Assembly: GCA_020050835.1 (NCBI GenBank)
Contig: JAGVKB010000113.1
Coordinates: 1-64,000 of the forward strand
Source: Candidatus Obscuribacterales bacterium
Lineage (GTDB): Bacteria > Cyanobacteriota > Vampirovibrionia > Obscuribacterales > Obscuribacteraceae
Length of the DNA: 64,000 bases
Reading direction: 5' to 3'
The number at the start of each line of letters is the position of its first letter. Positions within the stretch are counted from its first letter, which is position 1. Below, piece by piece: positions 16,796-25,469 of the stretch. The translations under genes and the position numbers were made by a program. The notes under the pieces are model-generated. The model had not been told where the DNA came from, searched no databases, and was given only the letters and a program-made list of their open reading frames with translations.

Positions 16796-17866
16796 TTAAG
16801 CTTTGTCGTAAAGGCTGACTTCAACCTGACCGCTCTTGCCCGTCCGGAAGGCTCCAATTGTGGCGGCGGCGACTCCCAACGCCTTAAGATCTCTAGTCAG
16901 GAGCGTCGCGTCTTTGGCCGGCAATGAAAACAGCAGCCCACCGGCAGTCTGCGGATCGAACAAGAGGTCCATCAAAGAATCATCGACGGCATCAATGTAA
17001 TTGACAAACGGCTGATAGGTCTGCCGGTTTGCGTAAGCGCCGGCCGGCACGAATCCTTCTGCGGCCAGCTGCCGGACGGCCGGTAAGAGCGGTACGCCAG
17101 CTGCATTAATCGATGCCAACAGGCCACTTGCTTCTGCCATCTCGTGCAAGTGACCGATCAAGCCGAACCCGGTGATATCAGTTGCGGCATGAAGTTCATA
17201 CTGCAAACCGGCCGCGAGAATCTGGTCGTTAAGAGTAGTCAGATTCTTCAGCAACGACTGTTGAGCCGTCGCTGACAGTTGTTCTCCTTTCATCCCGAGA
17301 AGACCTACGCCGGTGCCGATCGACTTTGACAACACCAATGCATCGCCGGCTTTGGCACCACCATTGGTGAGGATCGCCGAAGGATGGACTAATCCGGTTA
17401 CAGATAGCCCGTAGATCGGCTCCGGTGCCTGAATGGAATGCCCTCCGGCCAGAACGGCTCCGGACTCAGCGATGGCATCAGCTCCACCCTTGAGAATGGC
17501 TCTTACAATTTCTAGTGGGTAATCGCAAGTAGGAAAACAGAGGATGTTCAGCGCGAGTACTGGACGTCCTCCCATCGCATATACATCGGACAAGGCATTG
17601 ACTGCCGCTATTCGTCCGAACGTGTATGGATCGTCTACGACCGGAGGGAAGAAATCGGTCGTTTGAATAATTGCTACATCTTCAGAAATCCTGTAGACTG
17701 CCGCATCTTCGAAGTGATCCATGCCGGTCAGAAGAGCGGGGGATTTCAAGCTTGGCAGCTCCCGAAGAATCTCGCCGAGTTCACCAGCGCTGATTTTTGC
17801 CGCACAGCCAGCGGCTTTTACATGGGCTGTTAGTTTTGGTTGCCCCGAACTTGCCGAATCAGTCAT
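16796..17866 (-). CDS. selD: Selenide, water dikinase (selenophosphate synthetase)
   Basis: A 356-residue PurM/SelD-fold enzyme that makes selenophosphate from selenide and ATP. The N-terminal AAGCAAKIS keeps the catalytic Cys and Lys (Cys17 and Lys20 of E. coli), with Cys rather than selenocysteine. Further motifs are DDAAVY-like DHFEDAAVY, TTDFFPPVVDDPYTFGRIAA, NALSDVYAMGG, GGHSIQAPEPIYGL and TDITGFGLIGHL. It precedes yedF. No selA, selB, selU/mnmH or tRNA-Sec was found in the window, so the use of selenophosphate here (selenoproteins, selenouridine or a labile selenium cofactor) is open. Confidence 0.96.
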   Translation of the reverse strand: MTDSASSGQPKLTAHVKAAGCAAKISAGELGEILRELPSLKSPALLTGMDHFEDAAVYRISEDVAIIQTTDFFPPVVDDPYTFGRIAAVNALSDVYAMGGRPVLALNILCFPTCDYPLEIVRAILKGGADAIAESGAVLAGGHSIQAPEPIYGLSVTGLVHPSAILTNGGAKAGDALVLSKSIGTGVGLLGMKGEQLSATAQQSLLKNLTTLNDQILAAGLQYELHAATDITGFGLIGHLHEMAEASGLLASINAAGVPLLPAVRQLAAEGFVPAGAYANRQTYQPFVNYIDAVDDSLMDLLFDPQTAGGLLFSLPAKDATLLTRDLKALGVAAATIGAFRTGKSGQVEVSLYDKA

Positions 17867-18234
17867 TGTATGTAGCTCTGTAGGTTAGATCGATATCCGC
17901 ATAGCCAGCGGTGTTGAGAAGGTGGACTAAAACAAGTAACGATGTGCGGCTTGGCTGCGGCGCTTGCCCATCTTTCGAAAACCGGCATGCGCTGTACATC
18001 TTGATTGGTCTGGGTTCTAGCCATTCGGAAAAACCTTTTATGTTGATTTGAACGATTTTGCTGAGTTCTGGGCCTTGAGCCCCTTTAAAAAGGCTGCTGA
18101 GAAGTGTAGATTGTATCCGTTGAAAGGGAATCAAGCATAGTAGACGCAATGCCTTGCGAACGTCTATTGACTTTGATTTTAGTAATACGTTTTGTTATCC
18201 CACCTATCTCACCCGTTTTAAAAAGGGATCGCAC
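17867..18234. other. Intergenic region upstream of selD and of the RHH gene
   Basis: About 368 bases without a gene I can support. Each strand has an open frame, but with no family similarity and no ribosome site. On the minus strand a TACAAT lies near 18115, a possible -10 for selD. No tRNA-Sec and no SECIS-like structure was recognised. Confidence 0.45.
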
Positions 18235-18441
18235 ATGCCTAAGAAAGTTCTTGTGGCCCTACCCCCCGGTTTGCTTGAACAGATCGATTTTGTCGCGCAG
18301 GTCGAGCATCGCACTCGCTCCGATCTAATACGTGAAGCGCTGCGCCGCTACATCGATACGTTTAGAAGGTCGCAAGGTCCGCGCATGTCTGTTAGCTCAG
18401 TCGGACCGCAAAAGGTCGCTCTTTTGACCGACGCCGAGTAA
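18235..18441 (+). CDS. Ribbon-helix-helix (CopG-type) DNA-binding regulator
   Basis: A 68-residue protein from the ATG at 18235, with AAGGG about 8 bases upstream. Residues 3-45 fit the RHH fold: an N-terminal strand KKVLVALPP, helix A LLEQIDFVAQ, and helix B RSDLIREALRRYIDTFRR. The C-terminal part is short and polar. RHH dimers insert the beta ribbon into the major groove and usually repress their own or a neighbouring promoter. A perfect 9-base dyad around the next promoter (18464-18497) is a natural target candidate. The frame is open upstream to 18154, but that segment is not RHH-like. Confidence 0.85.
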   Translation: MPKKVLVALPPGLLEQIDFVAQVEHRTRSDLIREALRRYIDTFRRSQGPRMSVSSVGPQKVALLTDAE

Positions 18442-18458
18442 TTCTCCCCCTGAAAGCC

Positions 18459-18497
18459 TTGACTGTAAGAGCAGTCGACTCTACGATCGCTCTTACA
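18459..18497 (+). promoter_or_regulatory. Promoter enclosed by a perfect 9-bp inverted repeat (operator candidate)
   Basis: TTGACT (18459-18464) and TACGAT (18482-18487) are spaced 17 bases apart. The arms TGTAAGAGC (18464-18472) and GCTCTTACA (18489-18497) are perfect inverted copies 16 bases apart; they touch the end of the -35 box and the region just after the -10 box. A dimeric protein bound there would block RNA polymerase. The RHH gene ends 18 bases upstream. Confidence 0.6.
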
Positions 18498-18522
18498 TGT
18501 TAATGCGGCTTGAAGCTAGATT

Positions 18523-18840
18523 ATGCAGTGGGGCAACATTCTTTTGACCGAACTCCTCTTCACCTTTGCGGTGTTGATGGCGTTGGGATTTCTTAAGTTG
18601 CCCGCATTCTTGCGTAGAAGACGACTGGCCCGCGGCTTCCCCTGGGGTTATTACACAGATTCTGTTCCTAAACAGGATCCCGGCTACTTTAGCGCTGACG
18701 ATCGTGACTTCATGCACGACCACACTACTGAGTTTGGCGGCATGGAAGGCTTCGGTGATTTCGGCGAATTTAGCGGATTTGGCGAAATGGGCGAATTTGG
18801 AGCATACTTCGGCTCCGGCGGTAATCCTGGCGGCGACTGA
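18523..18840 (+). CDS. Membrane-anchored protein with Gly/Phe/Glu-rich tail
   Basis: A 105-residue protein of unknown function. Residues about 5-31 are one hydrophobic helix followed by RRRRLARG, so the C-terminal part is probably cytoplasmic by the positive-inside rule. Residues about 71-104 are low complexity with repeated GFGDFGEF/GEMGEF/AYFGSGG, similar in composition to FG-type disordered segments. It stands behind the dyad-flanked promoter and may be controlled by the RHH protein. An antisense open frame covers the same region but lacks any such organisation. Confidence 0.6.
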   Translation: MQWGNILLTELLFTFAVLMALGFLKLPAFLRRRRLARGFPWGYYTDSVPKQDPGYFSADDRDFMHDHTTEFGGMEGFGDFGEFSGFGEMGEFGAYFGSGGNPGGD

Positions 18841-18909
18841 TAGACAAGTCAGCCTGTAAAGCATCTATACTTAAACTGCCCCGATTGAAAGTTGCGCGCA
18901 GGTACATAG

Positions 18910-20466
18910 GTGATCGCTCCTTTTGTCTACTGGTTGACCGCTTTCATTCTGCTCGGGCTGGCATGCCTGTTCTATCCGGACAGTCGTTGGCGTGCCAATC
19001 TCAGGCGGGCAATGCTCATTTTCGTGAGCTCATTCGTCTTTTGGGCGCTCGTCTATTCGATCGGAGTTCAAGGCCGGATTAGCCGGTCGACGCCGGTGAT
19101 CGATTCCGACCGGGCTGAGGTGATGCTCAAGCTGGGCACCGCTTTCAATGTCTTGGAGAAGGGTTGGTTGCAACGCGGCCGTGACGCCTTCAGTTCGCCA
19201 AAGTCTAAAGACGCTTCGGCCAAGAAGTTTCAGCAAGAAGCAAGAAAGATTCTTCGGGACAGCATAAATGAGAATCCGGAATCGGCCGAGCTTAGAGCTA
19301 AACTGGCTATCCTGCTCTACGACTTCGGCGATGCTAAAAACAGCGCAGAGGCGACAACGCTTCTAAACGAGCTGGTGCACCGGCGCGATCAGAAAGACCA
19401 GCTTCTGGGCAAGGCGCTTTTGCAAGTTTACGGTCTTTCGAAACTATCGGCCGAGGATGAGCTTAAGTTGCAAACGGTGCTTGAAAGTCGCCTGCAAAAA
19501 GGCTGGTATCGAGATGCAGCTGAACTGCAGCTTTTCAGCGTGGTCGAAGACAAGCCTCGCTACGAGCAGCTACATTCGAGGCTCGAAGACAAAGCCGCCG
19601 GCATGTTGCTCAACGCCGTCTATCTAATTGTATTTGCGATCGCGGCCGGATTGATCGGATTGATAGTAATAGCTGTGCAGCTCTTCTTGTTCGGCGGGCG
19701 GAGAGCGGCGGCAGAGGAGGACAGTCAATGGCGTAGCGGCCCGGATTGGAATCTCAAGACCGTATACATCGTATTTGTGTCCTGGTTGGGAACTCAAATC
19801 GCTTGCGGATCGCTCATTCAGTGGGCGACTAAAGCCGGCGGCTTGGCATCTTACGGACCGCTGGCTGTCGCTGTCAGCACTGCGGCAAGCTACGCATTTA
19901 GCAATTTGCCGGCTCTCTTTTACATCTACTGGTTTGCTTGTCGTCCGCTGAATGTAAAGTATAAGGAGTCCATTCGGCTGGTCGCACATTCCGGAAAGTT
20001 AGGCCCGGTATCGCTCGTGTTCACAGGGCTGGCGACCTGGTGCGCAGCCATACCGGTGGTCGCTCTGGCCTGTTGGCTCGGTTCGAAGCTGCTGGGAGCG
20101 CAAGGCTCGTCCAATCCGATTATCAGCCTGGTTTTAGATGCTGCTCGCTCGTCCAACAGTGGAGCAATTCTCCTTTTCTTCTTGACGCTCGGTGTTTTGG
20201 CTCCCCTGTGTGAAGAATCACTTTTTCGCGGGTTTTTGTATGGCAGTCTGCGCAAACGATTCGGCGTAGGCATCTCTTTGCTGGTCAGCGCCTCGCTGTT
20301 TGCCGCTGCGCACCTGGATCCCGGTGCGGTGGTGCCGCTGCTTTGTCTTGGGCTGGTGTTCGGCTACGTTTTTGAGCGAACCAGGTCTCTGGTGCCATCA
20401 ATGATTGCGCATGGATTGTGGAATAGCGGCTCCTTCTCAATCATGCTGCTAGTGTTTGGATCTTAA
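18910..20466 (+). CDS. CPBP-family intramembrane protease with N-terminal helical-repeat domain
   Basis: A 518-residue membrane protein, GTG start. Two hydrophobic segments lie in the first about 55 residues. Residues about 95-215 are a soluble alpha-helical, TPR-like domain (NPESAELRAKLAILLYDFG). Several membrane helices and the CPBP/Abi (Rce1-like) core follow: EESLFRGFLYGSLRKRFG, then FAAAHLD and the final MIAHGLWNSGSF. The EExxxR and His motifs are those of CPBP glutamic proteases. The TPR-like domain in front is unusual and may recruit substrates. Its place next to the RHH/FG-tail genes is probably incidental. Confidence 0.88.
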   Translation: MIAPFVYWLTAFILLGLACLFYPDSRWRANLRRAMLIFVSSFVFWALVYSIGVQGRISRSTPVIDSDRAEVMLKLGTAFNVLEKGWLQRGRDAFSSPKSKDASAKKFQQEARKILRDSINENPESAELRAKLAILLYDFGDAKNSAEATTLLNELVHRRDQKDQLLGKALLQVYGLSKLSAEDELKLQTVLESRLQKGWYRDAAELQLFSVVEDKPRYEQLHSRLEDKAAGMLLNAVYLIVFAIAAGLIGLIVIAVQLFLFGGRRAAAEEDSQWRSGPDWNLKTVYIVFVSWLGTQIACGSLIQWATKAGGLASYGPLAVAVSTAASYAFSNLPALFYIYWFACRPLNVKYKESIRLVAHSGKLGPVSLVFTGLATWCAAIPVVALACWLGSKLLGAQGSSNPIISLVLDAARSSNSGAILLFFLTLGVLAPLCEESLFRGFLYGSLRKRFGVGISLLVSASLFAAAHLDPGAVVPLLCLGLVFGYVFERTRSLVPSMIAHGLWNSGSFSIMLLVFGS

Positions 20467-20581
20467 GCCAGCAGAAAGTCGTCTCCGCGCCGCCCAGGGA
20501 CAAGATCATGGACTTCCGGTCAGCTCTTCTTGAAATCTCTGTCAAAATAGAGACAGCTTGGGTTGAGCGGAGGAATGCTCC

Positions 20582-21106
20582 ATGGCAGCAGCAGTCGGCT
20601 CGGTGCGAATCAAGCTCCACTCCCAGCCTTATGTCAAGCGGGTTGGACTCTGGCCGATGCTGATTGTGGTGGCCTTTGCCTGGGGTTTCGATCTGATGTG
20701 GTTGTTCGTTGCCTGCTGGACTTTCCAGTTCAATGCTTATTGGGCGGTTACGCTGCTGGGCGCGACTGTGGCTTTTGGTTCTTGTCTCAGTTTTATGTCC
20801 TGGAAAATGTTTACCGATGCCTATCGCGAATTCGATCTCGAGCTGACCGACGAAGAAGTGGTACTGTCGGTGATTGACAGATTCAGAAAGAAAAAGGCCG
20901 TGCAGATGGTTCTGCTCGATGACGTAAAATATGCTGAATACTATTCGTTTCAGGATTCCGCCAGTATCATCTTGCATGCCGATTATGCCGACATGGAAGT
21001 GCCGCTCTGGCCGATGGGAACGACCGGCCGAGATGTCGTTGATTTTTTGAACGGACGCGGCGTTACGGTAGTCGACGTCCAGTTTGACGACAAGGTACCG
21101 GACTGA
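20582..21106 (+). CDS. Two-helix membrane protein with PH-like C-terminal domain, unknown function
   Basis: A 174-residue protein. A GGAGGA site lies 7 bases before ATG. Two membrane helices (about 23-45 and 52-75) are followed by a beta-rich domain with FDLELTDEEVVLSVIDRF and ADMEVPLWPMG. This pattern resembles membrane-attached bacterial PH-like proteins, but I cannot confirm the family. Convergent with the IPT/TIG protein gene. Confidence 0.65.
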   Translation: MAAAVGSVRIKLHSQPYVKRVGLWPMLIVVAFAWGFDLMWLFVACWTFQFNAYWAVTLLGATVAFGSCLSFMSWKMFTDAYREFDLELTDEEVVLSVIDRFRKKKAVQMVLLDDVKYAEYYSFQDSASIILHADYADMEVPLWPMGTTGRDVVDFLNGRGVTVVDVQFDDKVPD

Positions 21107-21129
21107 CAACTAATCGGAAACTCATCAGC

Positions 21130-22137
21130 TCAGCGTGCTACGCGCACGGTCGGATTTCCTTTCGCTTGGGCACTGCCGACGAAGACTGTTACCGTAAGCG
21201 ATTGCTGGCTGGCAAAGTGCGGCACGACAATTGTAATGGTGGTATCTGACGAGGCTGACACCTGAGCTCGTTGGTTACCTAGATAGACGGCGTTGTCGGC
21301 AGCATTGTCCGAAAAATTCTTGCCATAGATGTTCATCTGCTGTCCCGATACGACTGTGCTGTATTCAGTTGACATCACCTCCGCACCGGCATAAACGGTC
21401 ATTTTTATCGGTCTGCTGGGATAGCCTGCGACGCAGACGGACAGGTCGTAAGTACCGGGAGTGAAGCCGGGAGGGACCTGCACCTTTAGCGTGCGGGTGC
21501 TGGCTTGCAAGACGGCAAGGGCTGTCGAACCGAGTTTTACTCCGTTTTCTTCTGTCCGGAGTGAAAAGCCGAACCCGGATAAGGTCAGGCGGGCACCACT
21601 TATAGTTGAACGCGGATTCAAAGGCGAAAGTTCGGGCGGACCGGCTGAGCGGAGTTCCCAGGAAAAAACTGAGCCAGCCGGGGCGGCACCTTCGATGTTG
21701 AGACGATTCACTCCGGCATTGAGCTGTCCGGTCAGATCGAGATAAATCTGCGATGAGTTAGCGAATGAGTGTTCGTCTACCAGTAGTCGTCCTTGCGACT
21801 CGCTACCTGCTTGAAAGTTGACATCGGTCTCGTTCGGTAGCAGAAAAACACGCACCCAGTTGAATCCCAGGTGTGAGTAGGAGCCATTGGTAAACAGGAT
21901 TGACAGAGGCTGATTGGCATAATGTCCAGGCAGGTAGATGCTGTCGTGAAAGTGCTGGATGGAAGTATCTTTCGCTTCGTATGGTCCGCCCGATCCAATC
22001 ACCACACGTGGCAATCCGGTCTGACAAGAGCCAGGCGGAGCGCTGAGTAAGACTGGCATTACCAGAGTGGTAAAGAGCCAAAAGATGGTGTGCTCAACTT
22101 CGCCGAAGCGATTGAAGGTAGACCCACATGATTTCAA
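21130..22137 (-). CDS. Secreted IPT/TIG-domain protein
   Basis: About 335 residues from a TTG at 22137, chosen because it follows the previous gene's stop (22151) and gives a signal peptide (hydrophobic IFWLFTTLVMPVLL, cleavage near SCQ). The middle part is beta-rich. The C-terminal half has two IPT/TIG Ig-like domains: LSPLNPRSTISGARLTLSGFG with KVQVPPGFTPGTYDLSV, and STVVSGQQMNIYGKNF with ITIVVPHF. Such domains bind sugars or act as spacers on exported proteins. The open frame runs back to 22260 inside the upstream gene, which is unlikely to be used. It forms an operon with the gene at 22151-22777. Confidence 0.75.
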   Translation of the reverse strand: MKSCGSTFNRFGEVEHTIFWLFTTLVMPVLLSAPPGSCQTGLPRVVIGSGGPYEAKDTSIQHFHDSIYLPGHYANQPLSILFTNGSYSHLGFNWVRVFLLPNETDVNFQAGSESQGRLLVDEHSFANSSQIYLDLTGQLNAGVNRLNIEGAAPAGSVFSWELRSAGPPELSPLNPRSTISGARLTLSGFGFSLRTEENGVKLGSTALAVLQASTRTLKVQVPPGFTPGTYDLSVCVAGYPSRPIKMTVYAGAEVMSTEYSTVVSGQQMNIYGKNFSDNAADNAVYLGNQRAQVSASSDTTITIVVPHFASQQSLTVTVFVGSAQAKGNPTVRVAR

Positions 22138-22150
22138 GGCTGCGTGTCGA

Positions 22151-22777
22151 TCACCAGAGCTTCTGACCACCACTGAATCCCATTCCCTGCATCGAATAGA
22201 ATGTTCCTCGAGGATTCGGGGCCTGCCAGTTTGCCGGTCCCATCTCGGTTTGCAGCTCATTGAAGTAATTCATCTGCATTTGCTGGCTGAACTTGGTGTT
22301 GTCAGCCTGGCCTTGTGCATCTTGTCTGATGGCGTTGACGTCATTACCGAGGTTAGACATCAGTTGTTGTTGGTTTTGTTGCAGCCTGGCGATTTGACTT
22401 TGCAAGCTACGAATGGTTTGCTGATCTTGCGCGCGCATTTCGGCATCGGCCTTTAGCCACTTTTGCAGAACGCCCAGCTGCTCGTCATTTCTTGAGTTGC
22501 CACCCTTTAGCTTTTCGAGCTCCTGCACTCTCTTTTCAGCATAAAGGCGGTATGTCGAGTCTCTTTGGTCGTCGGCCGCCGCCCGCTGCTCGGCAGATTG
22601 CTCTTGCTGTTGCATTTGCCGAATTTGCGCATTGTCCATTTGCAACATTTCGCCTTCGTCGTTGAAGACTGATTGATCGGTCGAACTTTGAGCCCAGGCT
22701 CCTGATGTAATTGACAAACAACCAATCGCCGCCGCGGTCAACCCGACGGTCAGCAACCTTGACTTAATCAAAAGCAT
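22151..22777 (-). CDS. Secreted Gln-rich coiled-coil protein
   Basis: About 208 residues from the ATG at 22777, with GAGG a few bases upstream. A clear signal peptide (MLLIKSRLLTVGLTAAAIGC, cleavage near AWAQ) is followed by a helical, Gln-rich region (QIRQMQQQEQSAEQRAA and SLQSQIARLQQNQQQLM) that should form a coiled coil in the periplasm. The last 30 residues are not helical. Possible envelope spacer or assembly factor; no family recognised. It lies 13 bases before the IPT/TIG gene. Confidence 0.72.
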   Translation of the reverse strand: MLLIKSRLLTVGLTAAAIGCLSITSGAWAQSSTDQSVFNDEGEMLQMDNAQIRQMQQQEQSAEQRAAADDQRDSTYRLYAEKRVQELEKLKGGNSRNDEQLGVLQKWLKADAEMRAQDQQTIRSLQSQIARLQQNQQQLMSNLGNDVNAIRQDAQGQADNTKFSQQMQMNYFNELQTEMGPANWQAPNPRGTFYSMQGMGFSGGQKLW

Positions 22778-22953
22778 AAACACCTCGCCCGTTTCTTCTT
22801 TCGCCTGTGATTCGCAGTGAGCAGCAAACACCCCATTAATTATGTCACGCCATTGTCCCGATGATGTCAGGAGTGCTGCACGACAGTCGGGCAGTGTTAA
22901 GGTTTCCGACTTGCTGCTACTCTTAGTAACGCTCTGTCAAAAGGGGAAATTGT

Positions 22954-23577
22954 ATGTCAGCCAATAGGCGAGTCGAAACATTACTATCTCTTCCAATCGC
23001 GGCACTATTTTGTCTCAGCGCGCCCGGCCTTTCAGCTGAAGACGCCAAGGATGCCAAAGCGGCGCTGCCTTCGGCTCAAGAGGTTCACTCAAAACGGACA
23101 TCGGTTCGTGAGAGCGTGACAATTCCTTCTTTAGATGGAATTCGCGGATTTGCCTATCGTACCGTCGGCTTTGCTGATACTGAGCGCGCCGACAAGAAGC
23201 TCGGCACCAAATTCGAACAAATAGGCCTGCCGCTGTTTTCATCTGGTGAATTGAAGGAAGGCTCCGAGCCGGTTGACGCCTTGGTGCAGGTCAGCTTTGT
23301 TCCGCTGGGGAAGTACGCCGTCACTGAATTGACCGTTACCCAGTGGGTCTCGCTCTTGCGATCACCGAAAACCAAGGTACGGGCGGTTACTTATCGCAAC
23401 CGCGTTTTTGCCCAGACCGCAGTCGGTGACAACGCTGTTACCGAATTGGCGAATCAATTTGTGATTGATTTCCTGAAAGCAAATAAGAAGCCGTCTTCAG
23501 CAACACAGAAAAAAGCCGCTGCCGGATCGAAGAGCAAGGACGTCAAGACTAACGCCGGTGAAAAGAAATTCGATTAG
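22954..23577 (+). CDS. Secreted protein of unknown function with basic tail
   Basis: A 207-residue protein, AGGGGA 8 bases before ATG. Signal peptide over residues 1-28 (LPIAALFCLSAPGLSAE). The middle (about 55-175) is a mixed alpha/beta domain with DALVQVSFVPLGKYAVTELTVTQW-like strands. The C-terminus is Lys/Ala/Ser-rich (about 177-207). No family is recognised. It is convergent with the Ser/Thr kinase gene. Confidence 0.65.
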   Translation: MSANRRVETLLSLPIAALFCLSAPGLSAEDAKDAKAALPSAQEVHSKRTSVRESVTIPSLDGIRGFAYRTVGFADTERADKKLGTKFEQIGLPLFSSGELKEGSEPVDALVQVSFVPLGKYAVTELTVTQWVSLLRSPKTKVRAVTYRNRVFAQTAVGDNAVTELANQFVIDFLKANKKPSSATQKKAAAGSKSKDVKTNAGEKKFD

Positions 23578-23610
23578 TCGTTAGGCTAGCCCACGAAAGG
23601 CCATTTCGAC

Positions 23611-24864
23611 TTAAGGAGTTGTAGATCCGTTGCCTGTGTCCGGCAGCGGATCTAAACCCTCCGGGTCTGTCAACTGGGCTTCGCCCACCGCTTGGGCTGC
23701 AACGTCGGCGTTAGTTGCTTTTGTAGGCTGCCCTTCATTCCTGGTGGTGGCCAGCCGGCGCCATTCTTTCAAGGCTTCGTCATTCGCTTCTACCGCTCGG
23801 CTGTAAGCTTTCAGCTTCTGTTTCAACTGCTCCTTTTCCTTTGCGTCTTTACTTGCTTCTTTCTCGAAGGCTTTCATTTGAACGCCGACTTCATCTCGCA
23901 TTTTCTCAACCTGTTGCAGAAAGAAGTAGCCGCCAACCACGACAGCCAGGACTGACGCTCCAATCACGAGGTCGCTGGCATGACCTTTTCCCTTGACCTT
24001 TTCCGCTGGCAGTTCCTCTAGAAGCGCCAGTTTGATTTCGTCGGCCTTTTGATAGCGAACTTTGGCATCCTGGGCGGTTGCTTGTTGGACGATTGCATCG
24101 ATGCGTTCTGAAATGGCTGGGTTTTCTGCCCGCGGTGATGAGGGATGGAGCGCCACCGGGTCCTTTCCGGTCAAGAGGAAGTGCATGGTGGAGCCGAGCG
24201 CGTAAATGTCAGAGCGCGGATCGGCGGCGCCCCAATACTGTTCAGGTGGCGAAAATCCTGCTGAAACTACATGAGTGTTGTCAACGCCTTCCTCGACCGG
24301 TCTGGCTATTCCAAAGTCGACAAGTTTGATTCGGCCTTTGACGTCGAGCATGATATTGCTCGGTTTGAGGTCGCGATAAATAACCGGAGGAAAGTGCTCA
24401 TGGAGGTATTCGAGCACCTCGCAGATCTGGATCGCCCAGTCTCGAACTTGTTCTTCGGGAAAAGGTTCGCCGCGCTCCTGCAGGATGTTATGGAGATCTC
24501 GGCCTTCGACATACTCCATTACCAGGCAATAATCGTCGTTCTCCTCAAACCGGTCGAGGATATGAACGATATTTGGATGTTGTAATTCGCTCAATACACC
24601 TATTTCGCGCTGAAAGAACGCTACAGCCTTCTCCTTATCTTCTTCACGGTAAAAGTCGTCCCGCAGCTTCTTCACTACGCAGGGGCGGTTGTGAAGGCGA
24701 AGGTCCCTGGCCATGTAAACGGTGCCCATGCCACCCTGTCCAAGCAACCCGATTAGCTCGTATCTCTCTTGCAACACGATATTTGAGCTGGAGTTCAATC
24801 CATTCAGGCGTGGACAGGGTCCATCGTGCGGTGCTGGCAACCCGCAATTAGGACATGTTGCCAT
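23611..24864 (-). CDS. Membrane-anchored Ser/Thr protein kinase with N-terminal zinc ribbon
   Basis: A 417-residue kinase of the Hanks/PknB type. An N-terminal Cys pair set (CPNCGLPAPHDGPCP) can bind zinc. The kinase domain (about 35-290) has GLLGQGGMGTVY, the VAIK-like VVKKL lysine, catalytic YRDLKPSNIMLD and DFGIARP. A juxtamembrane linker, one membrane helix (about residues 300-320, LVIGASVLAVVVGGYFF) and a coiled coil of about 60 residues follow; the last part is Thr/Ala/Pro-rich. The kinase is cytoplasmic and the coiled coil probably outside. GGAG lies 7 bases before the ATG. Substrates unknown. Confidence 0.93.
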   Translation of the reverse strand: MATCPNCGLPAPHDGPCPRLNGLNSSSNIVLQERYELIGLLGQGGMGTVYMARDLRLHNRPCVVKKLRDDFYREEDKEKAVAFFQREIGVLSELQHPNIVHILDRFEENDDYCLVMEYVEGRDLHNILQERGEPFPEEQVRDWAIQICEVLEYLHEHFPPVIYRDLKPSNIMLDVKGRIKLVDFGIARPVEEGVDNTHVVSAGFSPPEQYWGAADPRSDIYALGSTMHFLLTGKDPVALHPSSPRAENPAISERIDAIVQQATAQDAKVRYQKADEIKLALLEELPAEKVKGKGHASDLVIGASVLAVVVGGYFFLQQVEKMRDEVGVQMKAFEKEASKDAKEKEQLKQKLKAYSRAVEANDEALKEWRRLATTRNEGQPTKATNADVAAQAVGEAQLTDPEGLDPLPDTGNGSTTP

Positions 24865-25001
24865 CTGTCAGCTCCAATCCGCAGTGTCCCGTCACACCAA
24901 AATCTACAATGTTTTCAGTATATAGCAATGCTTAGTCGATCCCAACTGGAGTTGCACGTACAATATTTGCCAGAAGCTGGTCGGTTGTTGGGAGGAATTC
25001 T

Positions 25002-25469
25002 ATGGGCGGAACTGTGGCGCTCGGCGCTGATCATGGCGGATATCCGCTCAAGCCTACTGTCAAGGAGTTTTTGGAGTCTCAAGGCTATACGGTAATCGAT
25101 TGTGGCACGCACAGTGCCGACCCAGTCGATTATCCTGATTTTGCAGCGGCGGTGGCCGAAGCTGTGCATAACGGCCAGGCAGACCGGGGAATTGTAATCT
25201 GCGGCAGCGGTGTGGGTGCATCGGTTGCGGCCAACAAGTTTCCCGGAGTGCGAGCCGGACTCTGCCATGACACATTTTCCGCTCACCAGGGAGTCGAAGA
25301 TGATGACATGAACGTACTGTGTTTGGGCGCGCGGGTAATCGGGCCAAGTCTGGCCCTCGAAGTAGTACAGACCTGGCTGTCTGCTCGGTTCTCCGGCGCA
25401 GAACGCCATCTACGCCGTCTCAAAAAGGTAGATCAGATTGAAAGTCGATTTATGAAGGTGGAATCATGA
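25002..25469 (+). CDS. rpiB: Ribose 5-phosphate isomerase B
   Basis: A 155-residue RpiB/LacA-LacB isomerase. It has ALGADHGGYPLK, the catalytic Cys in VICGSGVGASVAANKFPGVRAG, CHD, and the closing QGVEDDDMNVLCLGARVIG. It interconverts ribose 5-phosphate and ribulose 5-phosphate. A strong GGGAGGAATT site precedes the ATG. Its stop overlaps the zwf start by 4 bases (ATGA). First gene of the pentose-phosphate operon. Confidence 0.95.
   Translation: MGGTVALGADHGGYPLKPTVKEFLESQGYTVIDCGTHSADPVDYPDFAAAVAEAVHNGQADRGIVICGSGVGASVAANKFPGVRAGLCHDTFSAHQGVEDDDMNVLCLGARVIGPSLALEVVQTWLSARFSGAERHLRRLKKVDQIESRFMKVES

Noticed and set aside
17859-18149. Minus-strand frame of 96 codons directly before selD
   Set aside because: No family similarity, mixed composition and no ribosome-binding site; probably leader DNA of selD.
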